Shown here in pieces: positions 1 through 7,634 of a stretch of DNA of 64,000 nt. Location: the NCBI GenBank assembly GCA_963813315.1, contig CAWEYO010000005.1, forward strand, positions 186,001 through 250,000, given 5' to 3'. The notes under the pieces are model-generated. The model saw nothing but the letters and a program-made list of their open reading frames with translations, ran no database searches and had not been told where the DNA came from. Both the position numbers and the translations under genes were made by a program. Position 1 is the stretch's first letter. Every line of letters starts with the position of its first letter. This stretch comes from CAWEYO01 sp963813315. GTDB taxonomy: Bacteria; Pseudomonadota; Alphaproteobacteria; Rhizobiales; Rhizobiaceae.

Positions 1-1
1 C

Positions 2-649
2 TTCCTGACGATGCTGGTGACGCTCTCCCTCTCCTTCCCGATCGGTGTCTCGGCGGCGATCTATCTGGAGGAGTTCGCAAAAAAGAACCGGTGGACCAAT
101 CTCATCGAGGTCAACATCAACAATCTTGCTGCAGTGCCGTCGATCGTCTTCGGCCTGCTCGGCCTCGCCGTCTTCCTGAACTTCTTCGGCCTGCCGCGTT
201 CGGCTCCTCTGGTCGGTGGCATGGTTCTTGCGCTGATGACGCTGCCGATCATCATCATTGCCTCGCGCGCCGCTCTGCGCGCGGTGCCGCCGTCGATCCG
301 CGAGGCCGCGCTCGCGGTCGGCGCCTCGAAGGTGCAGATGGTGTTCCATCATGTGCTGCCTCTGGCGATGCCTGGCGTCATGACCGGAACCATCCTGGGC
401 ATGGCGCATGCGCTCGGCGAAACAGCGCCCCTGCTGATGATCGGCATGGTCGCCTTCATCGTCGACATCCCTGGCGGTTTCACCGACCCGGCAACGATCC
501 TGCCGGTGCAGATATTCATGTGGGCCGACTTTCCCGAAGCGGGCTTCCAGCAAAAAACGGCGGCAGCGATTCTCATTCTTCTGGCATTCCTGATAGTCAT
601 GAACGCGGCGGCTGTGCTCGTGCGTAAGCGCTTCGAACGCCGCTGGTAA
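2..649 (+). CDS. pstA: Phosphate ABC transporter permease PstA (5' end missing)
   Basis: Inner-membrane permease of the high-affinity phosphate importer PstSCAB. The reading frame is open from base 2, so the N-terminus lies upstream of the window. The visible 215 or so residues hold several hydrophobic segments and the permease coupling region, with EAALAVGASKVQMVFHHVLP about 100 residues in, which is the EAA loop that contacts PstB. The C-terminus ends in a basic tail. pstB starts 14 bases downstream after an AAGGA ribosome site. Family and gene order (pstA-pstB-phoU-phoB) agree, so the assignment is firm. Confidence 0.96.
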   Translation, partial: FLTMLVTLSLSFPIGVSAAIYLEEFAKKNRWTNLIEVNINNLAAVPSIVFGLLGLAVFLNFFGLPRSAPLVGGMVLALMTLPIIIIASRAALRAVPPSIREAALAVGASKVQMVFHHVLPLAMPGVMTGTILGMAHALGETAPLLMIGMVAFIVDIPGGFTDPATILPVQIFMWADFPEAGFQQKTAAAILILLAFLIVMNAAAVLVRKRFERRW

Positions 650-663
650 CGGGATACAAGGAT

Positions 664-1479
664 ATGAACATGCTTACCGAAACGGCCGTGGAAAATGCGA
701 TCAGGGGCGGCAACCTCGAGCGCAACGTCAAGATGCGCGGCAGGAAGGTCTGTGTGTTCTATGGCGAGAAGCAGGCACTCTATGATGTGGACCTCGATAT
801 TGGCGAGCGTCAGGTGACGGCATTGATCGGCCCTTCGGGCTGCGGCAAGTCGACCTTTCTGCGCTGCCTCAACCGCATGAACGACACCATCGAAATCGCC
901 CGCGTCAAAGGCGAAATAGCGCTCGACGGCGAAGACATCTACGACCCGAAGATCGACGTCGTCGAGTTGCGCGCCCGCGTGGGCATGGTGTTTCAGAAGC
1001 CGAATCCGTTTCCGAAATCGATCTATGAGAATGTCGCCTATGGCCCCCGCATCCACGGACTTGCGAAGGGCCGCAGCGATCTCGACCAGATCGTGGAATC
1101 AAGCCTTCAGAAAGCAGCGCTTTTCAACGAGGTCAAGGATCGCCTTCACGAACCGGGCACCGGGCTTTCGGGCGGCCAGCAGCAGCGTCTATGCATTGCG
1201 CGAGCGATAGCGGTGAGTCCAGAGGTGATCCTGATGGACGAGCCCTGCTCGGCGCTCGACCCGATTGCCACCGCCAAGGTGGAGGAGCTGATCGACGAAC
1301 TGCGCGAGAACTACACGATTGTCATCGTCACGCATTCCATGCAGCAGGCCGCGCGTGTGTCGCAGCGCACGGCGATGTTCCACCTCGGCTACCTCGTCGA
1401 GGAAGGTGCCACCGACAAGATGTTCACCAACCCGGACGACAAGCGGACGCAGGATTACATCACCGGCCGGTACGGCTGA
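664..1479 (+). CDS. pstB: Phosphate ABC transporter ATP-binding protein PstB
   Basis: Cytoplasmic ATPase subunit that powers phosphate import with PstA and PstC. The 271-residue protein has Walker A GPSGCGKST (about 56-64), Q-loop region VFQKPNPFP (about 109-117), signature LSGGQQQR (about 168-175) and Walker B VILMDEPCSALD (about 188-199). The length suits PstB with a short N-terminal extension. An AAGGA ribosome site precedes the ATG. It lies between pstA and phoU and is probably co-transcribed and PhoB-controlled from upstream of the window. Confidence 0.98.
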   Translation: MNMLTETAVENAIRGGNLERNVKMRGRKVCVFYGEKQALYDVDLDIGERQVTALIGPSGCGKSTFLRCLNRMNDTIEIARVKGEIALDGEDIYDPKIDVVELRARVGMVFQKPNPFPKSIYENVAYGPRIHGLAKGRSDLDQIVESSLQKAALFNEVKDRLHEPGTGLSGGQQQRLCIARAIAVSPEVILMDEPCSALDPIATAKVEELIDELRENYTIVIVTHSMQQAARVSQRTAMFHLGYLVEEGATDKMFTNPDDKRTQDYITGRYG

Positions 1480-1507
1480 TCCGGCAACCCACGACGAGGA
1501 GAGAACC

Positions 1508-2215
1508 ATGCGCGAGCATACCGTCGCGTCCTTCGACGAGGAACTCGAAAATATCGATCGGCTGATCCGCGACATGGGCAATCTCGCCGACACGATGGTC
1601 CAGTCCGCGACGCAGTCGCTGCTTTCGTCTGACAATGCGCTTGCCCAGCGCGTCATATCGGACGATGCCATCATGGACGCCAGGCAGCGCGAGCTCGACG
1701 AGCGTGCGATCACGCTGATCGCGAAGCGCCAGCCAATGGCGCAGGATCTTCGTGCGGTCGTGGGCGCGATACGCATGGCCTCCGACCTGGAGCGGATCGG
1801 CGATCTCGCGAAAAACATCGCCAAACGCGTCGGCGCGGTCGGGCAAAGCGCTGCGCCCAGAACGCTGTCGCACTCCATCGATGCGATGGCCGCACTCGTA
1901 CAGGTGCAAGTAGAGGGCGTCGTCGACAAGTATGTCGCACGCGACGCGGAGGGGCTGAAGCCGCTAAGGGCCGATGACGAAAAGATCGACATTCAGTACA
2001 CAGCCGTGTTCCGGGAACTTCTCACCTACATGATGGAGGACCCCCGCAATATCACAGCTTGCACGCATCTGCTTTTTTGCGCCAAAAACCTCGAGCGCAT
2101 CGGCGATCATGTCACGAACATCGCTGAAAATGCCTACTACGTGATGACCGGTACGCAGCTGCCGCCTCACCGGCCGAAGCTCGACGAAACCAGCATGACG
2201 GTGCTCGCCGACTAG
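1508..2215 (+). CDS. phoU: Phosphate signalling protein PhoU
   Basis: Negative regulator that links the Pst transporter to the PhoR/PhoB system. The ATG at 1508 follows GACGAGGAGAGAACC and gives 235 residues, the usual PhoU length. The protein carries the two helical PhoU repeats, with conserved patches such as RQRELDERAITLIAKRQPMA and DLERIGDLAKNIAKR, repeated later as NLERIGDHVTNIAENAYY. The frame stays open upstream of 1508, but that part overlaps pstB and is not PhoU-like. Its place after pstB and before phoB is the common alphaproteobacterial order. Confidence 0.97.
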   Translation: MREHTVASFDEELENIDRLIRDMGNLADTMVQSATQSLLSSDNALAQRVISDDAIMDARQRELDERAITLIAKRQPMAQDLRAVVGAIRMASDLERIGDLAKNIAKRVGAVGQSAAPRTLSHSIDAMAALVQVQVEGVVDKYVARDAEGLKPLRADDEKIDIQYTAVFRELLTYMMEDPRNITACTHLLFCAKNLERIGDHVTNIAENAYYVMTGTQLPPHRPKLDETSMTVLAD

Positions 2216-2383
2216 TCTGGAACGGTTCCGATTCTGACGGGATAGTTGAACCGCTCCTGTTCTTTGTTCTTACGCAATTCCGGACGGAAAACCGGCTTCC
2301 ACTTTTCCTGGAATTGCTAACTCTTTGTTTCACGCAATTCCGGACGGAAAACCGGTTTCCACTTTTCCTGGAATTGCTCTAGC
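2216..2383. repeat. Composite palindromic intergenic repeat, two tandem copies
   Basis: Between phoU and phoB a module containing CAATTCCGGACGGAAAACCG and ending in TTTTCCTGGAATTGC occurs twice (about 2274-2318 and 2336-2380). It is preceded by a second module around GGAACGGTTCCGATTCTGAC. Each is an imperfect inverted repeat able to form a hairpin. The same two-module composite recurs in the opposite orientation at 60394-60497, and a fragment lies near 9735-9768. No coding content is visible. Confidence 0.85.
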
Positions 2384-2398
2384 AGGGACGACAGCCAT

Positions 2399-3088
2399 AT
2401 GATTGCTCCGAAAATCATGGTCGTGGAGGATGAAGAGCCGCTCTGCGTTCTTCTGCGCTACAACCTCGAGGCCGAGGGATATCAGGTCGAGGTCATTACG
2501 CGAGGCGACGAAGCAGAAATCAGGCTTCAGGAGAATGTGCCCGACCTGTTGGTGCTCGACTGGATGGTGCCGGCGATTTCCGGCATCGAACTCTGCCGGC
2601 GGCTGAGGATGCGGCCGCAAACCGAGCGTCTGCCGATCATCATGCTAACGGCGCGCGGCGAGGAGACCGACCGCGTGCGCGGCCTGTCGACGGGAGCGGA
2701 CGACTACCTGGTCAAACCGTTCTCGACGCCGGAATTCGTTGCCCGCGTGCGGGCGCTGCTGCGCCGCGCCAAACCGGAGGTGCTGTCCAGCGTGCTGAAG
2801 GTAGGCGACATTGTGCTCGATCGCGAATCGCACCGGGTCTATCGCAAGAAGAGCGAGATCCGGCTCGGGCCCACGGAGTTCCGGCTGCTCGAATTCATGA
2901 TGCAGCATCCCGGCCGCGTTTTTTCCCGCAGTCAATTGCTCGACAATGTCTGGGGCGAGACCATCTACATCGACGAACGGACGGTCGATGTGCATGTCGG
3001 CCGTCTGCGCAAGGCGGTCAACAGTGGCAAGATGCCCGATGTTATCCGCACAATCCGCGGCGCGGGATACGCCATCCGCGAAATCTGA
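2399..3088 (+). CDS. phoB: Phosphate regulon response regulator PhoB
   Basis: OmpR-family transcription factor that activates phosphate-starvation genes when phosphorylated by PhoR. The 229 residues hold an N-terminal receiver (acidic pair near 10-12, phospho-acceptor Asp54 in LVLDWMVP, conserved Lys in YLVKPF) and a C-terminal winged helix containing RLGPTEFRLLEFMMQHPGRV and VDVHVGRLRKAVN. The ATG at 2399 immediately follows the repeat region, so any private promoter would have to lie within or before the repeats. It may instead be read through from phoU. Confidence 0.97.
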   Translation: MIAPKIMVVEDEEPLCVLLRYNLEAEGYQVEVITRGDEAEIRLQENVPDLLVLDWMVPAISGIELCRRLRMRPQTERLPIIMLTARGEETDRVRGLSTGADDYLVKPFSTPEFVARVRALLRRAKPEVLSSVLKVGDIVLDRESHRVYRKKSEIRLGPTEFRLLEFMMQHPGRVFSRSQLLDNVWGETIYIDERTVDVHVGRLRKAVNSGKMPDVIRTIRGAGYAIREI

Positions 3089-3173
3089 CAGCCTGACCCG
3101 AATTCACCATGGCACAGCAAGCATCGTATCCCGGCTAGCTTCCGCGCGGGCTGGCGCACGGTCGCATTGCATT

Positions 3174-3220
3174 AGAGCATCGGACCCGAAAGTGGGCAAC
3201 GTTCGGGTATGTGAGAATCG
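3174..3220. repeat. Partial AGAGCATCGGACCCGAAAGT repeat in the phoB-kinase gap
   Basis: The 201-base gap 3089-3289 holds a fragment of a dispersed element starting AGAGCATCGGACCCGAAAGT. Fuller copies lie at 52111-52159 and, reversed, at about 29055-29103; a diverged copy is at 55765-55814. Nothing else was recognised in the gap. Confidence 0.7.
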
Positions 3221-3319
3221 CAGAGGATAGGCATTTGCAAGCTGGCATCACCTGAATCTCACCACACCCCAGAGCTAGATGATATTAGGTTGGTTTCAGC
3301 AGCGTCAGGATGCCGGCCA

Positions 3320-4936
3320 TTGAAGAAGCTTTTTCCATTCGCCGTCTTCCTTTCGCTGGCTCTTGCGAGCCTGGCGATGGCCGGGTTCGCCTATTTCGCG
3401 AGCGAGGAAGCGGGTCGCTTCAAGTTTGCCGCCTCCGCCGATGACGCGCTTGCACGCATCCAGGCAAGGATCGACCTCCATCTTTCGCTGTTACGTGCTA
3501 CTCACGCCTTTTTCAACCTTAGCGGAGGGCATGTTTCCCGCAGCGAATTTCAATCGTTCATCGATGCACTGGACATCGACAAGACATATACCGGCTTGCG
3601 CGGTATCGGCTTCATGCGCCTCGCCGGAAAGGCGGACAGCGCGGCAATCGAACGGTACATTCAGGAGCAACACGGCATTGCCCGGAAAATATGGCCTGAA
3701 ACCGGCCTGGCGCGGCGACTGCCGGTGGTGCTTTTCGCGCCGATGGCAGGGCCCGAAGGCATCGGCTACGACATGTACAGCGATCCCCTGCGCAGGGCGG
3801 CGCTCGACGCCGCGATCGGCGACGGAGGCATGCGTGCGACGGGCCGCGTCCGGCTCGGTCAGGTTACCGGCGGCGAGCCCCACGACGGTTTTCTTGTGTT
3901 CCTGCGCCTGAACGACGCGGTGCCTTCGTCCCTGGCCGAAGAATCGACCGCGCCGGTTGCGGGCGTACTCTACGCCGCTTTTCGCGCGAACGAGCTTTTT
4001 GGCGCGGCCCTCGGCCAGATGCCGCTGCTTCCTGTAAATGTGGAGGTCTACGAAGACGATGCCGAACCCGAAAACCTGCTTTTTCGCTCGCGTGTAAAGC
4101 CCCATTCCGAGTTGGCCCAGTCTTATCTGGTAACGCGGAGCCTCGTGGTTGCCGGTCAGCCTTGGACTGTGGTGTTCCGCCCGACCGACGCCTTCGTGCC
4201 ACCGTCCTCGAAGATCGTGCCCATTACATTCGGCCTTGTCGGCCTGGCGCTGGCGGCTGCGATCGCGCTGCTCGCCCGCTGGCAGTACCGGGCCTATTCA
4301 GCGGTCCAGAACTTGCAGAGCGCTACTGAACAGAGCCTGCTTGAAAAGGAACTCATGCTTCAGGAAATGAAGCATCGCATCAAGAATTCCATCGCCCGCG
4401 TTCTGGCCATGGCGCGGCAGACCGCAAGCCATTCGAAGAGCATCGACGATTTCTCCACTTCGTTCGCCGCCCGCCTTCAGGCGATGGCCGCCTCCCAGGA
4501 CATGCTGACCCGGTCGCGTTGGCAGAAGGCCGATCTGGAAGAATTGCTGACGATCGAGCTTGAGCAGGTCTTCGGCAAAAACCTCGAACCAGGGACGCTC
4601 TCGGGTCCGGCCGTGCTACTCGACGAAACAACCACGCAAGCGCTCGGACTGACGTTTCACGAACTGGCAACGAACGCGCTCAAATACGGCGATGTGGGGC
4701 GCGGCAAGGGCGGGCTCAAAGTCGACTGGCAAATCCGCCGCGCGAGCCGCGCCTGGAAAACACTCGTGTTGACCTGGTCCGAGGCCAGCGAGGATGCACT
4801 GTCGGCACCCGACAGGATCAGCTTCGGCACGAAGCTGATCGATATGAACATCACGCGCGAACTGGGCGGCAAGATCGAGCGCGCCTACCGTGCGGAAGGT
4901 CTTAGGGTGGAAATAGAAATTCCGCTTGCCGGCTAA
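3320..4936 (+). CDS. Membrane CHASE-domain sensor histidine kinase, HWE family
   Basis: Predicted inner-membrane sensor kinase. Numbering from a possible earlier TTG at 3290: first membrane helix about 14-36, periplasmic CHASE-type region about 55-300, second helix about 309-330, then the HWE dimerisation/kinase region with phospho-acceptor His362 in MKHRIKN, the N-box HELATNALKYG and the W-x-E signature TWSEA. I prefer the TTG at 3320 because AGGA lies about nine bases upstream; 3290 has no suitable ribosome site. HWE kinases commonly feed PhyR-type receivers, and phyR lies 3 kb away, so a general-stress input is likely but inferred. No EcfG-type promoter was found upstream. Confidence 0.88.
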   Translation: MKKLFPFAVFLSLALASLAMAGFAYFASEEAGRFKFAASADDALARIQARIDLHLSLLRATHAFFNLSGGHVSRSEFQSFIDALDIDKTYTGLRGIGFMRLAGKADSAAIERYIQEQHGIARKIWPETGLARRLPVVLFAPMAGPEGIGYDMYSDPLRRAALDAAIGDGGMRATGRVRLGQVTGGEPHDGFLVFLRLNDAVPSSLAEESTAPVAGVLYAAFRANELFGAALGQMPLLPVNVEVYEDDAEPENLLFRSRVKPHSELAQSYLVTRSLVVAGQPWTVVFRPTDAFVPPSSKIVPITFGLVGLALAAAIALLARWQYRAYSAVQNLQSATEQSLLEKELMLQEMKHRIKNSIARVLAMARQTASHSKSIDDFSTSFAARLQAMAASQDMLTRSRWQKADLEELLTIELEQVFGKNLEPGTLSGPAVLLDETTTQALGLTFHELATNALKYGDVGRGKGGLKVDWQIRRASRAWKTLVLTWSEASEDALSAPDRISFGTKLIDMNITRELGGKIERAYRAEGLRVEIEIPLAG

Positions 4937-5040
4937 GTCATGGCCTAGTCTGGCTGCGAGAGCGCCCCGCTATCCGAATGGACACTCGAGAGGCGCTCCC
5001 GGTTTGAGGTTCGCGACAGCATCCGCTGTCGCTCCTCGAA

Positions 5041-5058
5041 AATCTCATCTTGCTCTAG
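5041..5058. repeat. Solo copy of the AGAGCAAGATGAG terminal-repeat sequence
   Basis: On the minus strand the sequence reads CTAGAGCAAGATGAGATT. It matches the terminal inverted repeat of the 359-bp element at 27434-27792. The TAG stop of the adjacent lipoprotein gene (5055-5057) lies inside it. Confidence 0.75.
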
Positions 5059-5309
5059 CAGCGTTCGACGTATACGCGGCCCGAGTACCGGTCGCGATAG
5101 CGGCAATAGCCGGGACGATCCGCTACCCTGCCGATCAGATAACCACCGACCGCCCCTGCGGCCGCACCGATCGCGGCACCCTCCCATGAGCCGCCTGCGA
5201 TGCCACCGATCGCGGCGCCGGCAGCACTGCCGACTACAGCTGTCTTCTCGGCAGTTGTGCATCCCGTCACCGCAATCATTGCCGCAAGCGCGAAAAGAAC
5301 GTTCCTCAT
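5055..5309 (-). CDS. Small glycine-zipper lipoprotein
   Basis: An 84-residue protein with a signal peptide and lipobox (MIAVTGC), so probably lipid-anchored in the envelope. The centre is rich in small residues in a glycine-zipper pattern (VVGSAAGAAIGGIAGGSW, then AAIGAAAGAVGGYLIG), followed by a short Cys/Tyr/Arg-rich tail. Such proteins resemble the SlyB/YMGG-type outer-membrane lipoproteins, but the exact role is unknown. Its stop codon falls in a dispersed repeat. It precedes the stress-response island and no EcfG-type promoter was seen upstream of it. Confidence 0.8.
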   Translation of the reverse strand: MRNVLFALAAMIAVTGCTTAEKTAVVGSAAGAAIGGIAGGSWEGAAIGAAAGAVGGYLIGRVADRPGYCRYRDRYSGRVYVERC

Positions 5310-5378
5310 GCTCTGCTCTCCTGTGACTACGTCCCTTCAGTCCCAATAACACGCCACAAGGCGTTTGCCTCAAACAAA

Positions 5379-5705
5379 TTACTCTTGCACAGCCCGCACG
5401 TTTTGCGTGTGTGCGTCACCCGAAGCGCTGGCAGCATCGGGGAAATTGATCGATGCTTCAAGCGTGCCGTCCGGCCTGACATCCCAGACAAGCTCCGCGT
5501 CCTCTTCCTCCAACGCGGGATCGACAAAAACGCACTGCGCAAAAAGCCGGGGATATCCGCCGCTGGCGGAGCCAAGGCCCGCCGGCAGCGCCTCGTCGCA
5601 TTCTTCCACAGTCTCGAAAAGCGGCGCGGGCGCCGGCAATTCGCGGCATTCCCCAAGGTCAGCCGAACATCCGATTATCAGCAGAAGTGCCGCAATGTGC
5701 TCCAT
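5379..5705 (-). CDS. Small secreted or lipoprotein of unknown function
   Basis: I do not recognise a family. The 108-residue product starting MEHIAALLLIIGCSADLGEC has a short hydrophobic leader with a possible lipobox Cys. The mature part is acidic and cysteine-containing (FETVEECDEALP, ARLFAQCVF-like segment, DAELVWDVRPDGTLEA). An in-frame start at 5738 exists, but the EcfG-type promoter at 5726-5751 would begin transcription downstream of it, which favours 5705. This promoter suggests stress induction. Confidence 0.72.
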   Translation of the reverse strand: MEHIAALLLIIGCSADLGECRELPAPAPLFETVEECDEALPAGLGSASGGYPRLFAQCVFVDPALEEEDAELVWDVRPDGTLEASINFPDAASASGDAHTQNVRAVQE

Positions 5706-5725
5706 GACCGCTCCATTCGCAATGT

Positions 5726-5751
5726 AACGAAGAAGCACGGCTTACGGTTCC
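5726..5751 (-). promoter_or_regulatory. EcfG-type promoter for the small lipoprotein gene
   Basis: On the minus strand GGAAC (5751-5747) and CGTT (5729-5726) are separated by 17 bases, matching the alphaproteobacterial EcfG consensus. The start codon at 5705 lies about 20 bases beyond the -10 box. Confidence 0.7.
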
Positions 5752-5838
5752 GGAGAGGCGTAGCGGCGACAAGGATTGGACCAAGATTATTTTCTTCGGC
5801 ATGCAACCTTTCCGCCATATCCGTGTTATCATAGCGAC

Positions 5839-5954
5839 GTCAAAGGGCCGCTGCCCAACCCCCCACCCCCCAAGCGGTCTATGACGCAATTGAAAGACGA
5901 TCCCCCTCCGTCTTTCGACATTTGCACAAGCCGGCCGAAAGGCCGGCTTTTTTT
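5839..5954 (+). ncRNA. Candidate trans-acting small RNA with two C-rich (anti-Shine-Dalgarno-like) loops
   Basis: About 115 nt with no credible protein. Hairpin 1 pairs 5845-5852 with 5873-5880 (eight pairs, two of them G-U) and has a 20-nt loop containing two runs of six C. Hairpin 2 pairs GAAAGACG (5892-5899) with CGTCTTTC (5909-5916) around the loop ATCCCCCTC. A perfect intrinsic terminator ends the transcript. A -10-like TATCAT at 5827-5832 places the start near 5839. Hairpins with C-rich loops followed by a terminator are the layout of alphaproteobacterial anti-SD RNAs such as the alpha-r14/NfeR1, CcsR and cuckoo families. Family membership is inferred from architecture only. Confidence 0.62.
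5930..5954 (+). terminator. Intrinsic terminator of the candidate small RNA
   Basis: GCCGGCC (5930-5936), GAAA tetraloop, GGCCGGC (5941-5947), then seven T (5948-5954). This is the clearest Rho-independent terminator in the window. No protein gene ends just upstream on this strand, which is what points to a small RNA. Confidence 0.88.
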
Positions 5955-6022
5955 GGACCTGGTGCGGTCCTTTGCGTCCCCAAAGAACGCGCGGTAGGAT
6001 GCCAATGCGATCCCGTTAGCAC

Positions 6023-6094
6023 CGTCTCTTCGTCATCCCAGGGCGGACCCGAAGCGCAGCGAAGGCGCAGACCCTGGGATCCATGCCGGAACGT
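6023..6094. repeat. Partial CTTCGTCATCCCAGGG dispersed repeat
   Basis: The first 70 or so bases of an element found more fully at 9406-9612 and 31137-31345. It is built around the inverted pair CCCAGGG...CCCTGGG. Non-coding. The rest of the gap 5955-6165 shows nothing recognisable. Confidence 0.85.
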
Positions 6095-6165
6095 CAGGGC
6101 AAAACGCTCAACGGCTCAGGTAAGGCTGCCGCTCGAGGAAAGCCGGCATCGGGACCTGTAGGACA

Positions 6166-7212
6166 CTAGTTGATTTCGAAATTTGCCTTGGGCACTGTCA
6201 GTCTGTATTCGAGCCGGCCGCCCTTCGTGGACAGCACGGCCTTGCCGTTCAAGGATGATGGAACGACGCGCTCCAGAGCCACGCGGCCGAAGCGTTTTTC
6301 CCTTAGCAGGTCTGTCCTATCAGGAGTTTCCTCGGTCCAGCTCAGCGTCAGGAAGTCCCTGTCACTGGTCTGCGCCGCATGGTCCGCCGAGATCGTGACC
6401 CGGCCATCCGGCCTGGACAATGCGCCAAAGCTGACCGAATTGACCGCCAGTTCGTGCAGCGCCAGCCCGACATGCAGGGCTGCGTTCGGATTGAGATAGG
6501 GACTGACACCCTCGAACCGGATGTTTCTTGAAGGATCGGCGCAAAAGCGGCCAACCTGGCCAACCGCCAGTTCGCGCAGATCGGCGCCACGCCAGTTCGA
6601 CATCGTCACCAGATCCTGTGAGGATGCGAGCGATTGCAGCCGGCTTCGAAAGCGGTTGAGGAAGTCATCCAGCGTCCCGGAATAACGGCCGGTCTGGGTT
6701 GCCACGCTCTGGATAATCGCGAGCAGGTTTTTCGAGCGATGGCTGACTTCGCGCAACAATGTACGCAAGGTGTGCTCGCGTCTTTTCTGATCGGTCGCTT
6801 CGATCGCCGTCGTGACCACGCCTCGGATCACGCCGTCGCTTCCCAGGTCGGCGTCGATCCAGACGTCGAACCAGCGCTCACCGTCGTCGTTCGGGACGCA
6901 GATTTCAAGGTTTTCCTTTCTGCCGGTTTCCAGCACGGTTCTCTTGGCTGCCGCCATTCGTTGGGCTTCCGGCGGGGGCAGGAAATCGTTGTCGGTCATG
7001 CCATAGAGGTCGCGAGGAGTCCAAACCGAGGGTACGTTCTGAGCCCAGATTATTCGAAGGTCGGTGTCCTGATACAGGACTGAAATGCCGGCATTGTGCA
7101 GAGCGCGCAGCAGACTCTGAGCGACTTCACGACTGGGTTCCCAAGCATGCAGGTTCATGGCGCTACGGCTCTTGCTGGCGCTTCCTTCTTGTGATTGTGG
7201 GTCCGGGACCAT
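6166..7212 (-). CDS. Cytoplasmic PAS-domain sensor kinase, HWE family
   Basis: Soluble histidine kinase probably acting on PhyR. From residue 1 at 7212: a PAS fold about 30-140 (ISVLYQDTDLRIIWAQN, then GMTDNDFLP), HWE dimerisation helix with phospho-acceptor His158 in EVSHRSKNLL, N-box HELAVNSVSFGALS and the W-x-E motif LSWTEE near the C-terminus. An alternative start at 7158 would trim a low-complexity leader. Neither start has a strong ribosome site. A perfect EcfG-type promoter (7240-7264) lies just upstream, so the kinase is probably induced by the system it activates. It is encoded next to a DUF1328 gene and phyR. Confidence 0.92.
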   Translation of the reverse strand: MVPDPQSQEGSASKSRSAMNLHAWEPSREVAQSLLRALHNAGISVLYQDTDLRIIWAQNVPSVWTPRDLYGMTDNDFLPPPEAQRMAAAKRTVLETGRKENLEICVPNDDGERWFDVWIDADLGSDGVIRGVVTTAIEATDQKRREHTLRTLLREVSHRSKNLLAIIQSVATQTGRYSGTLDDFLNRFRSRLQSLASSQDLVTMSNWRGADLRELAVGQVGRFCADPSRNIRFEGVSPYLNPNAALHVGLALHELAVNSVSFGALSRPDGRVTISADHAAQTSDRDFLTLSWTEETPDRTDLLREKRFGRVALERVVPSSLNGKAVLSTKGGRLEYRLTVPKANFEIN

Positions 7213-7239
7213 GGTTCTTCGAGCCTGCTTGACCCGATC

Positions 7240-7264
7240 AACGGTCGAATTCGGGTTCGGTTCC
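7240..7264 (-). promoter_or_regulatory. EcfG-type promoter for the PAS-HWE kinase
   Basis: Minus strand GGAAC (7264-7260), 16-base spacer, CGTT (7243-7240). Transcription would start near 7233, about 20 bases before the 7212 start codon. Confidence 0.78.
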
Positions 7265-7274
7265 GCAAACAGCT

Positions 7275-7352
7275 TCCGCCGGACGGCACATCCCCTGTCG
7301 GGAGGGCGGTCCGGCGGAGACTGAAAACCGCTTGAGGGAAACCGGTTTTCAG
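7275..7352. terminator. Two inverted repeats between DUF1328 and the kinase, likely terminator
   Basis: CTGAAAACCG (7321-7330) pairs with CGGTTTTCAG (7343-7352), and TCCGCCGGAC (7275-7284) pairs with GTCCGGCGGA (7309-7318). They lie after the DUF1328 stop and before the kinase promoter, where termination would be expected. Neither has a good T-run, so the role is tentative. Confidence 0.45.
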
Positions 7353-7362
7353 GTATGCAAGG

Positions 7363-7530
7363 TCATCGGGCTTTTCGGAAAAGTCCCGCCAGTAGCGACA
7401 AAATGAGGAATGCCAGAAAAATGAAGAACAGGATTTTGGCGATGCCGACAGATGTGCCAGCTATACCGCCGAACCCAAGCGCCCCCGCAATGATCGCCAC
7501 CACCAGAAACACAAGAGCCCAGTAAAGCAT
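7363..7530 (-). CDS. DUF1328 small membrane protein
   Basis: A 55-residue, almost wholly hydrophobic protein, starting MLYWALVFLVVAIIAGALGF and ending LLAGLFRKAR, with two transmembrane helices joined by a glycine-rich turn (GFGGIAGTSVGIAK). This is the full length and layout of the DUF1328 (YtjA-like) family, whose function is not established. GAGGAG-like bases precede the ATG. A perfect EcfG-type promoter sits upstream (7560-7584), so it is a predicted general-stress gene. It is short and easily missed by gene finders. Confidence 0.9.
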   Translation of the reverse strand: MLYWALVFLVVAIIAGALGFGGIAGTSVGIAKILFFIFLAFLILSLLAGLFRKAR

Positions 7531-7559
7531 GGTTCAACTCCTCTAAATGACTTCCTGAA

Positions 7560-7584
7560 AACGTTTGAACGTGCAAATCGTTCC
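7560..7584 (-). promoter_or_regulatory. EcfG-type promoter for the DUF1328 gene
   Basis: Minus strand GGAAC (7584-7580), 16-base spacer, CGTT (7563-7560). The start codon is 30 bases beyond the -10 box. Confidence 0.78.
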
Positions 7585-7634
7585 TGTTCGACAAAGGCCG
7601 TCCCTTGCGATGCGGCCATCCCGGGTTCACGAAT

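Noticed and set aside
1319..1507. Longer PhoU with an N-terminal extension
   Set aside because: The extension overlaps pstB in another frame, has no PhoU similarity, and ATG 1508 has a good ribosome site.
2220..2250. EcfG promoter before phoB
   Set aside because: GGAAC occurs in a repeat module, with GTT about 21 bases away and no CGTT at correct spacing.
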